The notes below the pieces were generated by a model. The model was not told the origin of the DNA. It searched no databases and saw only the letters and a list, made by a program, of their open reading frames with translations. A program made the translations under genes and the position numbers. Below are positions 45,640 through 57,423 of a stretch of DNA of 64,000 nt, one piece after another. Position 1 is the first letter of the stretch, and each line of letters opens with the position of its first letter. Where the stretch lies: assembly GCA_965153455.1 (NCBI GenBank), contig OZ234497.1, positions 4,712,001-4,776,000 of the forward strand, given 5' to 3'. The stretch is from Sphagnum compactum. Lineage: Eukaryota > Bryophyta > Sphagnopsida > Sphagnales.

Positions 45640-47760
45640 TGGATTCTTCTATGGCTGCAATAGCAGAGAAAGATCCTCTTAGTTGTTTTGTTTCTTTCTT
45701 TTCCGATCAGCTCTATGATAATTGTAGAGTAACAGACACTCTACACAAAGAAGAAGAGGAACAATTGGAGGATCTCAACATATGAATGCTGCAACAGTAG
45801 CTGTGAACACAAGTAATCAATACATTCTGCCTTCCAGTTGATTCCATCTACTTGCTTGCTTCACAAAACATGCAATCATTTCTATTTCATTTGCACTTGC
45901 ATTTGCAATATTCTTGTGTTGGTTTCCATAGGACACAGGTAGGGCTATGGGACTTCAATTTCCATTTTCAGCATGTACTCTGACCCTTGACCCCTTAGAT
46001 GAGAACTTCCACTGTTAGAATTACCATGCATATCTTGTGGCAGAGAGTGACAAGCTTATTGTTGCTCCTGCTGGAGCTGGGTGATGGAGATGGTGAAGAA
46101 GACAATGCCCCTCTTTGCAGCATTGCAACAAGAAGCTCAAATCATTGTTGGAGGAGATGAATATGAGTATTACAACTTACTCTTCTTCTTTCTATAAGCA
46201 CTGTGTTGTTTTGGGACTACCAGAACATAGTGTGAAATGATGACAAGATAACCTGCTATGTTGCCACATGTTCATTGTCAGAAATCTTATCAAGGTTATT
46301 ATTTGGCATGAAGTCATGTTTCCATACATGGCAATTTTGAGACAGGCTCTGAGAGCTTGTTTCAATAAGAAGCATTATGTTCCAGTGTCTATTCTTAGGT
46401 TTATCTCGATGATGTGGTATGTGGAAATCCAAGCAAGGTTGGTGAGTATGTGCTGTATATGAATATTGAACTATATGGTACTGATTTCTATTTAAGATAC
46501 AATTTCTGCACCACTTTCTTGTCATGGTATTTGTTTTAACTTTGCTCATGGTCAGAGCTATTCTCACCAGCTTTGGACCTTTGCAGTTCACTTCATTTTA
46601 GAGCTACCTTCTAGGTCTATGGTATAGCCAAGAAGTCTTTGTACTTCAAACCATGAAGCCCCATGAACTGATGGACTACCTGCAATATTTGTAAGTGCTT
46701 TGGTTTGCATTGTTGAATGGTCTAAATGATGATACAAAATGTCCTGACTTAATGGAAGATATAGTGTCTACACGAAGGACAAGCTCTTGATGTTGGGCTG
46801 GGAGGAGCAGCATTCAGCAAGATGACAGGACGATCCAGAATGAGGGTCTGGATACTCTCTCAGAGCCAGAGCTACAGGCAGCTTTCAGGGAGTGGGGAAT
46901 GGTGGGCTTAAGGTCTGTGGAGGAAATGCAAAAAGTAACTCTCCTGCAAGTGCACCTTCTGCTGATTCTATCTTTTATCTTTGGGGTTTGTTTTTCTCTC
47001 AGCCCCTGATTGTGGACTTTGTTTCATATCACATTGCTTTCTGGATGGCCATGTTTTTAATTTTATTCATTGAGCTCATTGCTGTTTAATGTATAGATAA
47101 CTCATGTTGATCTGTGTGGGATGCAATTTTGCAGCTGCGGGATTGGTTGGATTTGTCTCTAAACCAATCCGTTCCTTCCTCCCTCCTAATTATTCTGTCA
47201 AGGTACTGAACAATATTTCTTGCACGGTACATGATTTGTAATTTGCAATCTCTATACTACCCATATATAATGCTGGTCAATGCCAATTCTCAAAACCTCC
47301 TCAAGCATGGGCATAATATTTCCAATTACTTTTGCATTTGATGTAGTTCGTTGGCAAGTAGATCTTGGGAACACTGTTTTGGAAGAGAAACCCATTCAAA
47401 GTTCAGCCAATAAGATGCTCTTGAAAGAATGGATTGTAATAATCAGAGCAGTCTAGTTTGTAGGTAAAACTATGCATTGATGAATGGATTTTGTCCTACA
47501 GAGCTTTCCTGGTAGCAGGCAGAATGAAGCCAGAGGAAGCTATGTAAGCCACTCTCTCACCATGAAGTCATTTGACTCTGTTGGTGTCACAGAACTTGGA
47601 AGTGAAGATTCTGCAAGCACAAGCTGGAGATTTTGGAACAAGAGGGATTCTCACTTTCTCCACCAAAGAAATCACTCCCTTGATAATTTTCTAACTGAGG
47701 GACATTGTTTATACATTGAGCACACATGTGCAAGGTTTCCGAACTAACATCAAGATGGCA
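45640..47760 (+). pseudogene. LETM1-like (ribosome-binding-like domain) protein pseudogene
   Basis: Three exons of the LETM1 domain are clear. 46,818-46,934: QDDRTIQNEGLDTLSEPELQ, AAFREWGMVGLRSVEEMQK, with GT donor. 47,135-47,202: LRDWLDLSLNQSVPSSLLII then LSR, with AG and GT borders. From 47,502: AFLVAGRMKPEEAM, stop, ATLS, then in another frame FDSVGVTELGSEDSAS. The order matches LETM1 proteins. A likely earlier exon at about 46,455-46,495 reads ELYGTDFYLRY. Upstream frames (ESDKLIVAPAGAG at 46,040; MAAIAEKDPLSCFVSFFSDQ at 45,651) may be further exons but I cannot place them. LETM1 is a mitochondrial (or plastid) inner-membrane cation/proton exchanger or translation factor. Intron borders are kept, so this arose from a genomic duplication, not a retrocopy. 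Confidence 0.65.
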
Positions 47761-47769
47761 GGTTGAGTG

Positions 47770-48680
47770 AAGTTGAAAAGGTAACAACAAAGGGTCTTTG
47801 CAGAAAAAAATTTACAATTAGGTCATAAATTGGTTATAAATAATGCAAAAAATGAGATGATAGACCAACACATGATCATTGTTCCATGTCGAATGGAGTC
47901 CTTGGAAAATACTTTTCACCTTTACAACCTTGCTCCTTTTGTTGCGTTTGCACCCTTAGTCTTTTGTTTATTCAATATTTATTTGAAATTTTTTTGAAAA
48001 AAATCTTCAATACTTTTTTCAAAAATTCATTATATACTATTATGTTCAAGGTTGTGTTAAAAATTTCAAAAATATGTCATTTAAAAAAAAATTCAATTTC
48101 ATTTACAAGTTCTGTAAATAATTTTTGTTGTTTAAAATCACTAGTTATAACTGCTTTTACATGCTTTTTAGTAATTTTTATTCATTAAATATATTGACAA
48201 TAATATTTTCATAAAATCATTAAATGCATAAAATTAAGTAGTAGTTACAATTGTTTTGGTACCTGTTAGTAAAATTGCACCCTTAATTATTTTTAAATTA
48301 ATTTGACTAGACACAATAGTCCTCCTTAAAACTTTATCATTCAACCTACTTCCTCTATTCTTTGCACCTTACACCTGCTCAGAAACAATTCCCACAATAT
48401 TTCTATCACAAGTTTGGGACAAAACCAACAAACAAACTACAATCCATAATATATGGTTGGACAATGGTTGAAAATGGGGATCCCAAATTTTTAATTTCTT
48501 TCCATGCATGGGAATAGAACATCACACAAGTTTGCCAAATCAATATTGCAACACCTTGGTGAAGACATTTATGAACACTATAAACTATGAGTTCATTCAA
48601 ATGGCAATGTTCTCTAAAAGACCATGGTGACTACAAATCGTAGTTTTATGATACCTTGTAATCAGGTTTTTTGTTTCAAT
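47770..48680. other. No recognisable gene
   Basis: AT-rich; the 100-codon frame at 47,886-48,188 is Phe/Leu/Ile/Asn-rich low complexity and looks like chance. Confidence 0.45.
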
Positions 48681-48689
48681 TTTGTGACA

Positions 48690-48870
48690 TGGGTGGATTG
48701 GTGATCATCCACAAGAGAAACAAGCCAAATTTGGCTATACCTCAAAGAGGAAAGTAATTTTTTTAAAAATGCTACTTTGTTTTGTATACCTCCAACTTTC
48801 AGAAACCTATGTCTAAATATGATGACTTCAAAATCGTTTTCCTCAAATGTGGTGAACTATGAAGAGTTAG
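48690..48870 (+). repeat. Palindrome-cored dispersed repeat, copy 5
   Basis: Perfect core AGCCAAATTTGGCT at 48,723-48,736 after GGTGGATTGGTGATCATCCA, followed by CTATGTCTAAATATGATGAC and TTCCTCAAATGTGGTGAA. It ends just before the hAT fragment. Confidence 0.7.
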
Positions 48871-48917
48871 GCTTCTAAGGTTATGCAAAGCCTAGAGATG
48901 AAAATTTAGTGATTAAA

Positions 48918-49203
48918 TTGTGGCATCAGCTCGCCACAAACAATCTATTTAGTCAACATCTTTTTAAGTTCATGCGATTTGTTGAACTAGCAATTGTTCA
49001 AGTCATTGGTAGTCTGGAAGATAAAAGAACCTTTTTCACTAATTTTTATGAAGTTCAAGTTGTGGAATCAATTGGCAAGGCATTTGGATATTGCCATTCA
49101 CATGTTTGCTCAAGATTTCTTCACTAAGGAAACTTTTCCTTTCCAAGTTGCTATTATGCATAGGAATGATGGAAACAAGGTTAGGATAGGAGTGAATGCA
49201 TGA
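48918..49203 (+). pseudogene. hAT-like transposase C-terminal fragment
   Basis: The first frame reads KLWHQLATNNLFSQHLFKFM and RFVELAIVQVIGSLEDKRTF. After a one-base shift near 49,030 a second frame continues with FMKFKLWNQLARHLDIAIHM, FAQDFFTKETFPFQVAIM and NDGNKVRIGVNA, then a stop at 49,203. 'GSLEDKRTFF..FMK.KL.N.L..HL' resembles the C-terminal dimerisation region of hAT transposases ('E-R-x-F-S', then 'K-x-R-N-R-L'). It is the downstream counterpart of the fragment at 42,647. Confidence 0.5.
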
Positions 49204-49819
49204 TTGTTGGATTTTATAGTTCCAACTTGCATTTTGTGAATTGCAAGTTATTATTTTGTGTTGTTTTGTTATTGAGCCAACCTTTGATTTCTTTGGAGAT
49301 GTATGCAACTTTTTATATGGGCTTGAGCCTTGGACTATATGAAGCCTAAAGGTTGTAACTTGTAAGTGTGTCTTTTATCTTATATGATCGTGTTTTGTTT
49401 GTATATCAAAATAATAACATTGTTGACTACTACAGGTACTTTGTGTTGCAATGGGCAGGGTCCTTGTGACCAAGGTTCAAATCCCCTGCAAGGTGCATAG
49501 AAAAAATACTCTACTTATAATTGTTACATATTGTCAAATTTCATACCATATTTTTTTGATAGAAGCGTAAAATCTTTACACCACTACATGTGTGCAGCGT
49601 ACTCTTGTACACATAGATGTCCAAGTAGGAGCCACTTCAAACCTCTACAACTTCAAAAATGCTTTGCCTAATTTACATTGTTGCAACAGAGCCACATACA
49701 TCACACCGATTTTTTTTTTTGCAAATAGCCATAAATTCTTTGCCTTATTCTCACATCCCCCTGCCACTTGTGCTACAAATTTAAAACATAAAAAGAAACA
49801 TTGCCCACAACACCGATAC

Positions 49820-49875
49820 AGTCCCCCAGGGTGAGGGTATTCCCGAGATAAGGGGCCCAGGACAAGGCAGCAGCC
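49820..49875 (-). repeat. Short dispersed repeat with GGCCCCTTA core, copy 2
   Basis: Minus strand reads GCTGCCTTGTCCTGGGCCCC, TTATCTCGGGAATACCCTCA and CCCTGGGGGACTG. It matches 25,378-25,440 over its full length. Confidence 0.6.
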
Positions 49876-50606
49876 CAATAATTTCACTTACCCAACTTCT
49901 GCTCGTGTGGTACTGCCTCCTTCCAGAAGTGGGCAGTTGCACACAGAATTGTTGCACAACCTTCTTGAAAGATCATCAATTCTGCAGATATTTGCTGACT
50001 AGGGCAATTACCTTTGAAGTTTGGATGGGATCCAATGTGTCCATGCTAAGTTGTTACCTTGGATGCACCTAAATGCTTAGAGTACCATATTACAGCAGAC
50101 TGCATCACCTTGAACCCAAAGCAAGCTCCACTAGAAACACTCATTCTCTATCAACCCTTTTGGGATTACCATGCATAGTGGTGTTGCATGATTCTGCTTA
50201 TTATACCTTGGACTGATGTTTTTGTATTGAATAATTCTCAAGAAGGTGAGTTTTTAAAATAATAATAATAATAACTCATCATCTCACTCTCCCATATTTG
50301 TTGAGAATTGAATCTCAAATTGTAGATCCAATTTTTATTTTTATTTTTTTGACACAAATGGAAAATCCATTGCAAAACGCGAACTAGATTGTAGATCCAA
50401 TTCGAGTCAACAAAACCCCTCTCCTTGCCTGTCAAGAGCTTATCCCAAATTGTGGGATCTATCCAATCATAGGTTCTCAAACCAGTGTTGGACAATTATT
50501 AAACCAAAACAAGACTGCCTGTTGTGATCTATGTATGTTTAGGCTCATGATAATTTTGCCTCAATGTTTACAATCAATAAAGCCCACAGGCGGGGGACAT
50601 GGCTAT

Positions 50607-50645
50607 CACCTTGTCCTAGGCCCCTTATTTTGAGAATGCAACAAA
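50607..50645 (+). repeat. Short dispersed repeat with GGCCCCTTA core, copy 3
   Basis: CACCTTGTCCTAGGCCCCTT then ATTTTGAGAATGC. It is shorter than the other two copies and lies 0.75 kb from copy 2 in opposite orientation. Confidence 0.5.
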
Positions 50646-51214
50646 TACTTCCGTGGCTTTACCTAAACATAAAACTTCCAATTCAATGTTTTTGAAAGCT
50701 TTCAAAACAAGAAAAAAATACCCTCTTGTTCCTGTTTTCTTAGAATTCCAGTTTCAAACAACCTCTGGCTCTCATTATTTCAAACCCTTCAAAAAAAAAT
50801 GGTTTTGTTCAAATAACAGGCAAAGAATTGATAATCTTGTATAAGGTCATTTGACTGGTTGCAATTAGAATGTATTGAATCTGTTTAAGAGTTTTGAGGA
50901 CTGTGGTTATATATGAAAACTAATACTTTGATTTTTTGAAACTCACAAATTATCTTTTAAAGAACCACCTTGATAACCACTAGGGGGTTTGGTGCCATTT
51001 CTAATAGGCACCCAACACTGTAGAAAGCACCATGATAGCTCTGACAGCTCCCAATTGGCTAACTTTACTGGACAAGGTAACCGGGTCTTGAGCGCTGGTT
51101 ATGGGGCATAACCAAGTGGACCAGAGTGCCAAGCATTTGGGCCACCGGACACAGGAGAGAGTAAGTTATGAGGTTCAGCCAACCAGGGTTTTTTTTCCGC
51201 AATTTTCTCCATTA

Positions 51215-51480
51215 GGTGGACTGGGCAATCATCCACAAGAGGAATGAGCCAAATTTGGCTAGAGATCAGCCAAGAGAGTAGAAACTTTTTGGAATCAAAA
51301 TTCATTGTCTAAAATGGCTACTCCTAACTGTTTTTACCTCAAAATATGGTGACTTTTGTGTGTTGTTTTCACAAAATCCCTTTGCACAATTGGCAACAGA
51401 ACCCTTTTTTTTTGTTGCCACAGTGCAAGAATCCCCCCCCCAAAACAAAACACTGTGGCCAACCATGTGCAAAAAAGGCG
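51215..51480 (+). repeat. Palindrome-cored dispersed repeat, copy 6
   Basis: GGTGGACTGGGCAATCATCC, ACAAGAGGAATG, then the perfect core AGCCAAATTTGGCT at 51,247-51,260. It continues with AAAATATGGTGACTTTTGTG, AAAATCCCTTTGCAC and GTGGCCAACC. This copy shares the longest stretch with copy 4 and includes a C run in place of an A-rich segment. Confidence 0.7.
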
Positions 51481-51489
51481 TTTGAGAGG

Positions 51490-54290
51490 TGGGCAAATGT
51501 CAAAAGGCTGCAAAGTATATAATATAACTAGGGAGCTCTTATTCAAGTGTGTGCTGCCAAGTTAGGAAAACTAACTCTCTCTGGAATCAGTCATGGAATT
51601 ATATGAGCAGTGGGCTAGTATGACTTGACAAAGACCAGAGTATTTCTCTTTTGCTTTTCTTGGGGTAAAAGCTAGATAATTCACAAATGTTTTTGAGATG
51701 AAAGCAACTGAAGGGGTGTGCTGTTCCCAGTTCCCACATGGTTCATGCTCATGAATGGTCCCAGTTATTATACTGTAAGTTCCCATCAATGATCTTAAGC
51801 AAGGTCCCCATATGATGTCCCAAGAAGCACCACTACTTACTTGTTCCAAATTTGTTTTTCCAAAGTCCTAATCTTGTAAGATGCCCCAGACATAGTGAAC
51901 ACTAAACCCTAAAGTTCCAGATCCTGTTGTTGTCATATGATGGGACAAACAAAGGACCACCAAAAATATAGGAAAATGGAGACCAGTTCAGTGCACAAAT
52001 CCGCCTAGCCTAGTTTAAGTACCTCACTTTGCAACAACTGGATTTGGTCCTAGTGGTTCTCAGTCCTGACATCCTCATCTCCTGATTTGTAGAAGAGTTC
52101 GCCTAATCCCAAAAAAATTGTCAATCTACCAGCAACAACTGGATTGGCCCTGGTGGTCCTGACATCCTAACCTCCTGATTTGTAGAAGTGTTAATCACCC
52201 AAGACTTTTTTAAATCCACCAATGGTGTGGGTGCCCTTTTGGTCTCAAGTTCATTAATTCTAGGGACTTGTGAAACTGAGAGAGAGTAGACACAAGTTTG
52301 GTCCCACTGATCCAGGGAGTTATGGAGTTTATGTACATATTTGAGTTCCAACTCTCAGGTCCCTTGTAACACGGAGTAGTAAAAGTTTGTTCATCTATCT
52401 AGTGTATTTTTGTGTATGCCTTTCTATAAAGTTCCATCTAGACATGCTCACAACTTTCAATCCCTCGGATGAATTTTACACACATATATGGGTAATGCCT
52501 AAAAGCTTCATGCATTTTTCCTACAATTGGGTACGCATTTTTATACATAAAATTCCACACATTTGGGTACACGGTTTTATAAGCTCCATCTAATCATATA
52601 AGATCATGGCATTCAATTCCCTTGGATGAATTTTTACATACATTTTAAGGATTGTCCAATTTTGGGGATTTTTTGGTAATCAAATTATTATGTGAGAGTG
52701 AAGCATAAGTTTGCAGAGTACATGACTCAGCCAGGGCTAACATCTTTCCACTGAATAGATACAACGGTTATTACCACATTCCAATTGTTAACCCCCAAAA
52801 ATTGTCGGAAACATCTCTCACGAGGGTGGTTTCAATTTTAAACATGTACCAAGAAATTTAGAGAGCAAGTGGGTCAATTATAAATAATATCATAATGTAT
52901 AATTTGACAATGTAATAGGACATATCCATTGAAAATCAACCACATGAGTACATAATAATTAAGGATTTTAGAGCCTGCTTTGCCTGCCATGTTCCAGCTC
53001 CAACAAAATCTGCTGAGAAAAAATCTTGCAACCGTCCACATACAACTTGGACAATAAGGTACATCTCTCTCTCTCGTCTTTCCCGAGAAATTTTGCGAGG
53101 TCAGTAGTCTGATACCATCATTGTTGGACGGGTATTTGATTTTGTTAATAAACACTGGTTCCGATTATCCAAATGTTTTCGGAATCAGAGAACTGCTGGG
53201 TCTAGTTTGTTGGGGGAAATTTTTTCGGAATCTAAGATCACCGGTTCCCGGCATTAAAAAAAAATCTCACTAAGTACCCCCAGTTTAAAATGGGGGTTAT
53301 ATTAGTCCAGGTTGAAAAATTGTGACAAACCAGCAGGTTTCATGAAAGAACCAGAAAGGAACGGATCTTATAAAGTTTGCTGCTTGATTTTTTTTTCAAA
53401 TCTCGGAGAACTATATAGTTCTTTGATTGTGTCAAGAACCATGAGGATGAACCCCTCAGAACCGTCTTGATAACCGTTAAGGGTCTGTTCCTCCTGTTTT
53501 TGATAACTGATCGACATGGTCTGATATGGCCCATGACGACATGGCCTAAGAATGCACAACAATATTCTACCACATAACGTGCACACACCTAACTTGGCAG
53601 TTTTTGAGTCTGGCACAATTTATGAACAGCAATACTTTACATAACTCGAGCTTCTTAACTGAATTCTGTGCTTCATTCCGGAATCTGCACATAGACAAGC
53701 TGTCTAGAATACACTCAAGTCGGCAGTTTTTCACGCATATGGCACCCAGTTGTGAACAGTTGCACGCGCTTATTTTCTGCCCTCTACTGAGTGTCACTCG
53801 GTTTGGTATCTGCCTTTTGTGAGTAGGCTGAGAATAAATGAATGAAACCATGAACACATGAGTCATAATAGGGCTTCATCCATTAGGGTTCAATCCAGTG
53901 GCCCTGATTCATTTCGGCCTTGTGAATGTGTGCTAATGGGTTTTTTAACCACGAAGATTGATTCATGAGCCTCAGTAGGTAGCCATGGGGCATGGACGGG
54001 TGCATTAAAAAATGCACCCAAATTGATGTGTAATGTAGGGCTCTAAAAGCATAATGTTTGTGGAAATATTCTCCACCGAACCATAGGAACAAATAATTAG
54101 TTGTTACTAACTAATGTTGTCAAGTTTCACGTTTTGGGTTCAATTCTTGGGCCATTTGGGGGTCCCCAAACTTTTTCAAGTATGCAAGTTTTTTTTCACT
54201 TTTTTTTTTTGTTTTTTTTTATTTTTTGGTTTAGCCATCTAATTTGATACAAGTTGTCACTTTTTTATTGGTTTTATAGTGCCAATAATT
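51490..54290. other. No recognisable gene
   Basis: Short frames only (up to 99 codons at 53,567-53,866 minus), none with motifs. CTGGATT(T)GG(T/C)CCT(A/G)GTGGT with 'CTCCTGATTTGTAGAAG' occurs twice (52,035-52,100 and 52,137-52,190), a local direct duplication. The stretch 53,337-53,420 (CATGAAAGA, TTTTTTTTCAAATCT, GTTCT) resembles 55,715-55,800. Confidence 0.45.
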
Positions 54291-54294
54291 TCGA

Positions 54295-54500
54295 AAAATC
54301 AATTTTGGTCTATGCATAGGTAGGTACAACCCCATCTAGTTTGGAATTGGGCCCGTTAAAGACTTGCATCGGTAAGTCGAACCACGTAGAGCCGCGATCA
54401 ATTTTGGGCTATCCGTAAGCAGGTAGATTTAGATCCAGTTTGGAACCAGACCCACTTAAGATTTGAAATAACCGGGAATCAATAGTCTAGAAATGTGAAG
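54295..54500 (+). repeat. Two-unit tandem repeat, about 115 bp
   Basis: Both units run through GATCAATTTTGG.CTAT, AGGTAG.T, TCTAGTTTGGAA or TCCAGTTTGGAACC and a CCC(A/G)(C/T)T AAAGA segment. Divergence between the units is considerable. Confidence 0.6.
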
Positions 54501-55837
54501 AGCCGAGTCTGAAAAATTGTGCCTGAAAAAAAGTTTATCAAAAATAAAATAAAACAAATCCTTGGACCAAAACTGAAGGTTCTCTCAAATTCAAAAAAAA
54601 AGTTGGAACGGGTACTAGCGGTTCTTTGGAAAAGCTAGAACCGAACAACATTTGTTACTACATATTCAATTTCAAATGGAGCCACTTTGATTGGCCTTCA
54701 CCAATTTTTTGAAACAGTAAGCACTCCACCTTTATAGTTTATATACCCTTTGAAGCACATCGTATAAAAGTGTGGTGCTATGGGGAACATCTTGGGGAAC
54801 ATATTGAGAACTTGATGGGAACACATTAAGAACTATAAATAAGTAAAAATCACTTTCCCCTCTCCCTCCGCCTCAACACACAAGGGAAAAAAATTTGAGG
54901 TCTTTTTTGTGAATGTCAAGCTTTCCCATCAACCACAAGTAAATTATGGTCCTAAAATTGCCGGTCACCATTTTTGGCATGAGCTAATACCCTTGCCTTA
55001 ACTAGTAATCATGTGTGTACCTCTCCCGAACCAGGTTCCAACAACACCCAATCCAAGTCACCATGTGGTGGTAGCATGTACCTTATTCACATCACTTCCA
55101 CCGTGCAAGAAGCCCATGTACTAAGAATACGAGTCAAGTCAAGGCCACCGAAAACCCTATCCAACTCACCATGGTATGGAATCATTGATGCAAAGGATCC
55201 AAGTGGCTTTGGAGTCAAGTTCCCAACACCAGCAACTGAAGCAGACGAAAGACTGGGTTAATTACCCAAAGTGAGAATTTGTTGCATTCGCTTTGAATCC
55301 AGTGCAACAACTACATGAACACCATCTGAACACCTTCCTTTCCCTTACAACTCTTGAGTTTGTTTGGTAGCCACCTTTGGTGATATTGCTAATATATACA
55401 GTTAGAAAAGTACCTTAGGAGCTGGTTCCAATGTTGTGGAACCAAAGAAGATGAATGGTACCCGATGAATAAAAGTGAGTTAGTGTCATTTCACTTCTAG
55501 CACTCACAGAACTTTCCTGAGTGTATTTGGAGCACATCCATCCATGAATATCCTCCCACAACAGAGGAGGATATTATGCCTAGGCCCCCCTCCCAACTGC
55601 TTAAGACTTGGAGGGATTGTTACGAGTATTAATCTGCAGTTCCAGTTCTTTAAAAGATTTAGAATCAAAGAATCATGAGTTTTGATTTTTTCAGAAACAT
55701 CGAAGAATTAGCAAGTTTCATGAAAGAGTCAACAAAGAACAGATGGTTTGAAATGTGGTGTTTTTTTTTTTCAAATCTTCTGAAGAATCGAGGTTCTATA
55801 CCAAACCAGTTTTTAAAACAATTTCACCCCTATTGTT

Positions 55838-56015
55838 GGATAAGTGCTCATATACTTGGGTTGATAACCAACAAATATTGCTAGCAAATTCTCATAATCA
55901 CACAACATTGCATTTTAAAAATATGCAATGTTGTACTCATCAGATAAGTGAGTATATACCTGGGTTGATAACCAGTGGGTATTTGTAGCAGATTCTACTA
56001 CCCACACAACATTGG
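55838..56015 (+). repeat. Two-unit tandem repeat, about 105 bp
   Basis: Units GGATAAGTGCTCATATACTT ... and AGATAAGTGAGTATATACCT ..., both followed by GGGTTGATAACCA, a TATT..TAGCA segment, ATTCT and CACACAACATTG. Confidence 0.7.
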
Positions 56016-56056
56016 GTACACAACATTGTCTTTTTTCTAAAGAAGAGTGTAAGGAT

Positions 56057-56131
56057 CTTACACCTACTCCTTAAAAGTAAGAGGGTTCTCATACCTATAA
56101 ATAGGTGTTCCTATTACCTTAAGGTGTAGGT
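56057..56131. repeat. Inverted repeat with a TATAAATA in the loop
   Basis: CTTACACCTACTCCTTAA (56,058-56,075) and TTAAGGTGTAGGTAAG (about 56,116-56,131) are imperfect inverted copies. Between them lies CCTATAAATAGG, a good TATA box with a small palindrome around it. It lies 1.3 kb upstream of the P5CS start codon, so it could be a remote promoter element or simply a small foldback repeat. Confidence 0.45.
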
Positions 56132-56559
56132 AAGTGCAAGATGCCTCTCACTCTACACATACTCCTTAAGAGTGAGTACATATAACACCCTAAATGGGGA
56201 TCCTCACCATATACTGTAAAAACCTTCAATATTTTTCTTCATGTATTTGGAGGTATGTTTACAAAGTGTAAAATCTCATGGAGCATTTTGGAAAACATAA
56301 AGCACTCCAAAGTTTTTTCTTTGATACTTGAAAATATCTCCTTGGAGGATTCATTCAACAGTTATCGAAGGACCCTTTCACTGATGACAAATAGACCTTG
56401 CGTGCTTTAGGCCTGTGTGCTCGTAGGGAGCGTCCCCTAATTTCGGGTCCTACACCCTAGGGCTACCACCGCCCTCCAGACTAGGTACCACCCTCAAATT
56501 AGGGGAGGCCCTCAGGATCAGGCCTTAAGGGGATTCAGCAACGGCGCAGAGGAAGAAGG

Positions 56560-57423
56560 GAAAGGGAAGAAGTGGCCCAGCATTTTCCATCGCTGCTGCA
56601 CAGTGCACTTGCAGTCGTCCTTGTGTGTTTTTTTTCACTTCTGTTGCTGGGCCCGAGAATATGGCCAGAAGCTGCTGCTGCTACTGCTGCTGCTGCTGGA
56701 AGCGTAAAGCTCTTTTCCTCTGGTATTTATTGCGAGCTTGATTTCCATGTCTCTTGCAGCAATTCATCAAAAGTCTTCCTTATATCTCTCTCTGTGTCTG
56801 TAGCAAATATTGTTTTATGCTTTGCATTTGTCAGATTACCTACTGTTGTTGATTTTACGTGTTGTCTCTCTCTCTTTCTTGCGAAGAGGTTGTTGATGAT
56901 CGTCTTCGTTGAAGTGTGTGAGTATATAGAGCTCTTGTTTTTGGCTTGATTCTTGTGGCGTGTTTTTTTGTTTTTTGATTTTTTTCTTTGGCTTTTTGTG
57001 TTTGTTCGTTCCGGTTCTTTTTGTAAGTCTTGTGATTGCGGTTTTGTTTGGAAATCGAGTGCACAATTGCATCGGTTTGCTGCATTTTGACAAACTACTG
57101 GTATTTGTTGAAGAGGTTTGCCTGCTCTTCTGTAGCAGTGGAAGGAGGAGTCTAGGAAAAAAATTCGCGTACAAACTAGGCCTCTTTTGCAGGCGATCAA
57201 CAAACGCTGGGGATAAGAAGTCCTTGATTTCGTTTCTTTCTTGACGACTTGCAACAGGCTTGATTGTTGAAGATCGATCGTAACATTGCTTTCGACGAGT
57301 GCGTGAGTTTTCAAGAGCGAGAGGTTCATCGGGCCCGCTTCGCTTTTGAGATCGCTCTCGTGTCCTGCTGCAGAAAGCGTCAAAGGAGGTGGTGGACAAC
57401 CTTGGCTTCGTCTTCAGGAGAAA
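56560..57423 (+). promoter_or_regulatory. Probable promoter / 5' leader of P5CS
   Basis: GC content rises here and the sequence is pyrimidine-rich (TCTCTCTCTGTGTCTG, CTCTCTCTCTTTCTTGCG), as in plant core promoters and leaders. A possible 5'UTR intron could run from GTAAGTC at 57,022 to TTTTGCAG near 57,191. Upstream AUG frames exist: 56,572-56,949, and 57,264-57,608, the latter overlapping the main start out of frame. The transcription start is not visible from sequence, so leader length and the relevance of these uORFs are unknown. Confidence 0.35.

Larger units (their letters stand above)
49210..51210. other. No recognisable gene; short dispersed repeats
   Basis: Holds two copies of the GGCCCCTTA repeat (listed) and a small ATA microsatellite near 50,260. 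At 49,470-49,490 a GGTTCAAATCCC box resembles a Pol III B box, but no A box or tRNA fold accompanies it. Confidence 0.45.

Noticed and set aside
49437-49500. GGTTCAAATCCC box suggesting a tRNA or SINE
   Set aside because: No A box at the right distance and no cloverleaf; similar boxes at 32,150 and 43,820 also stand alone.
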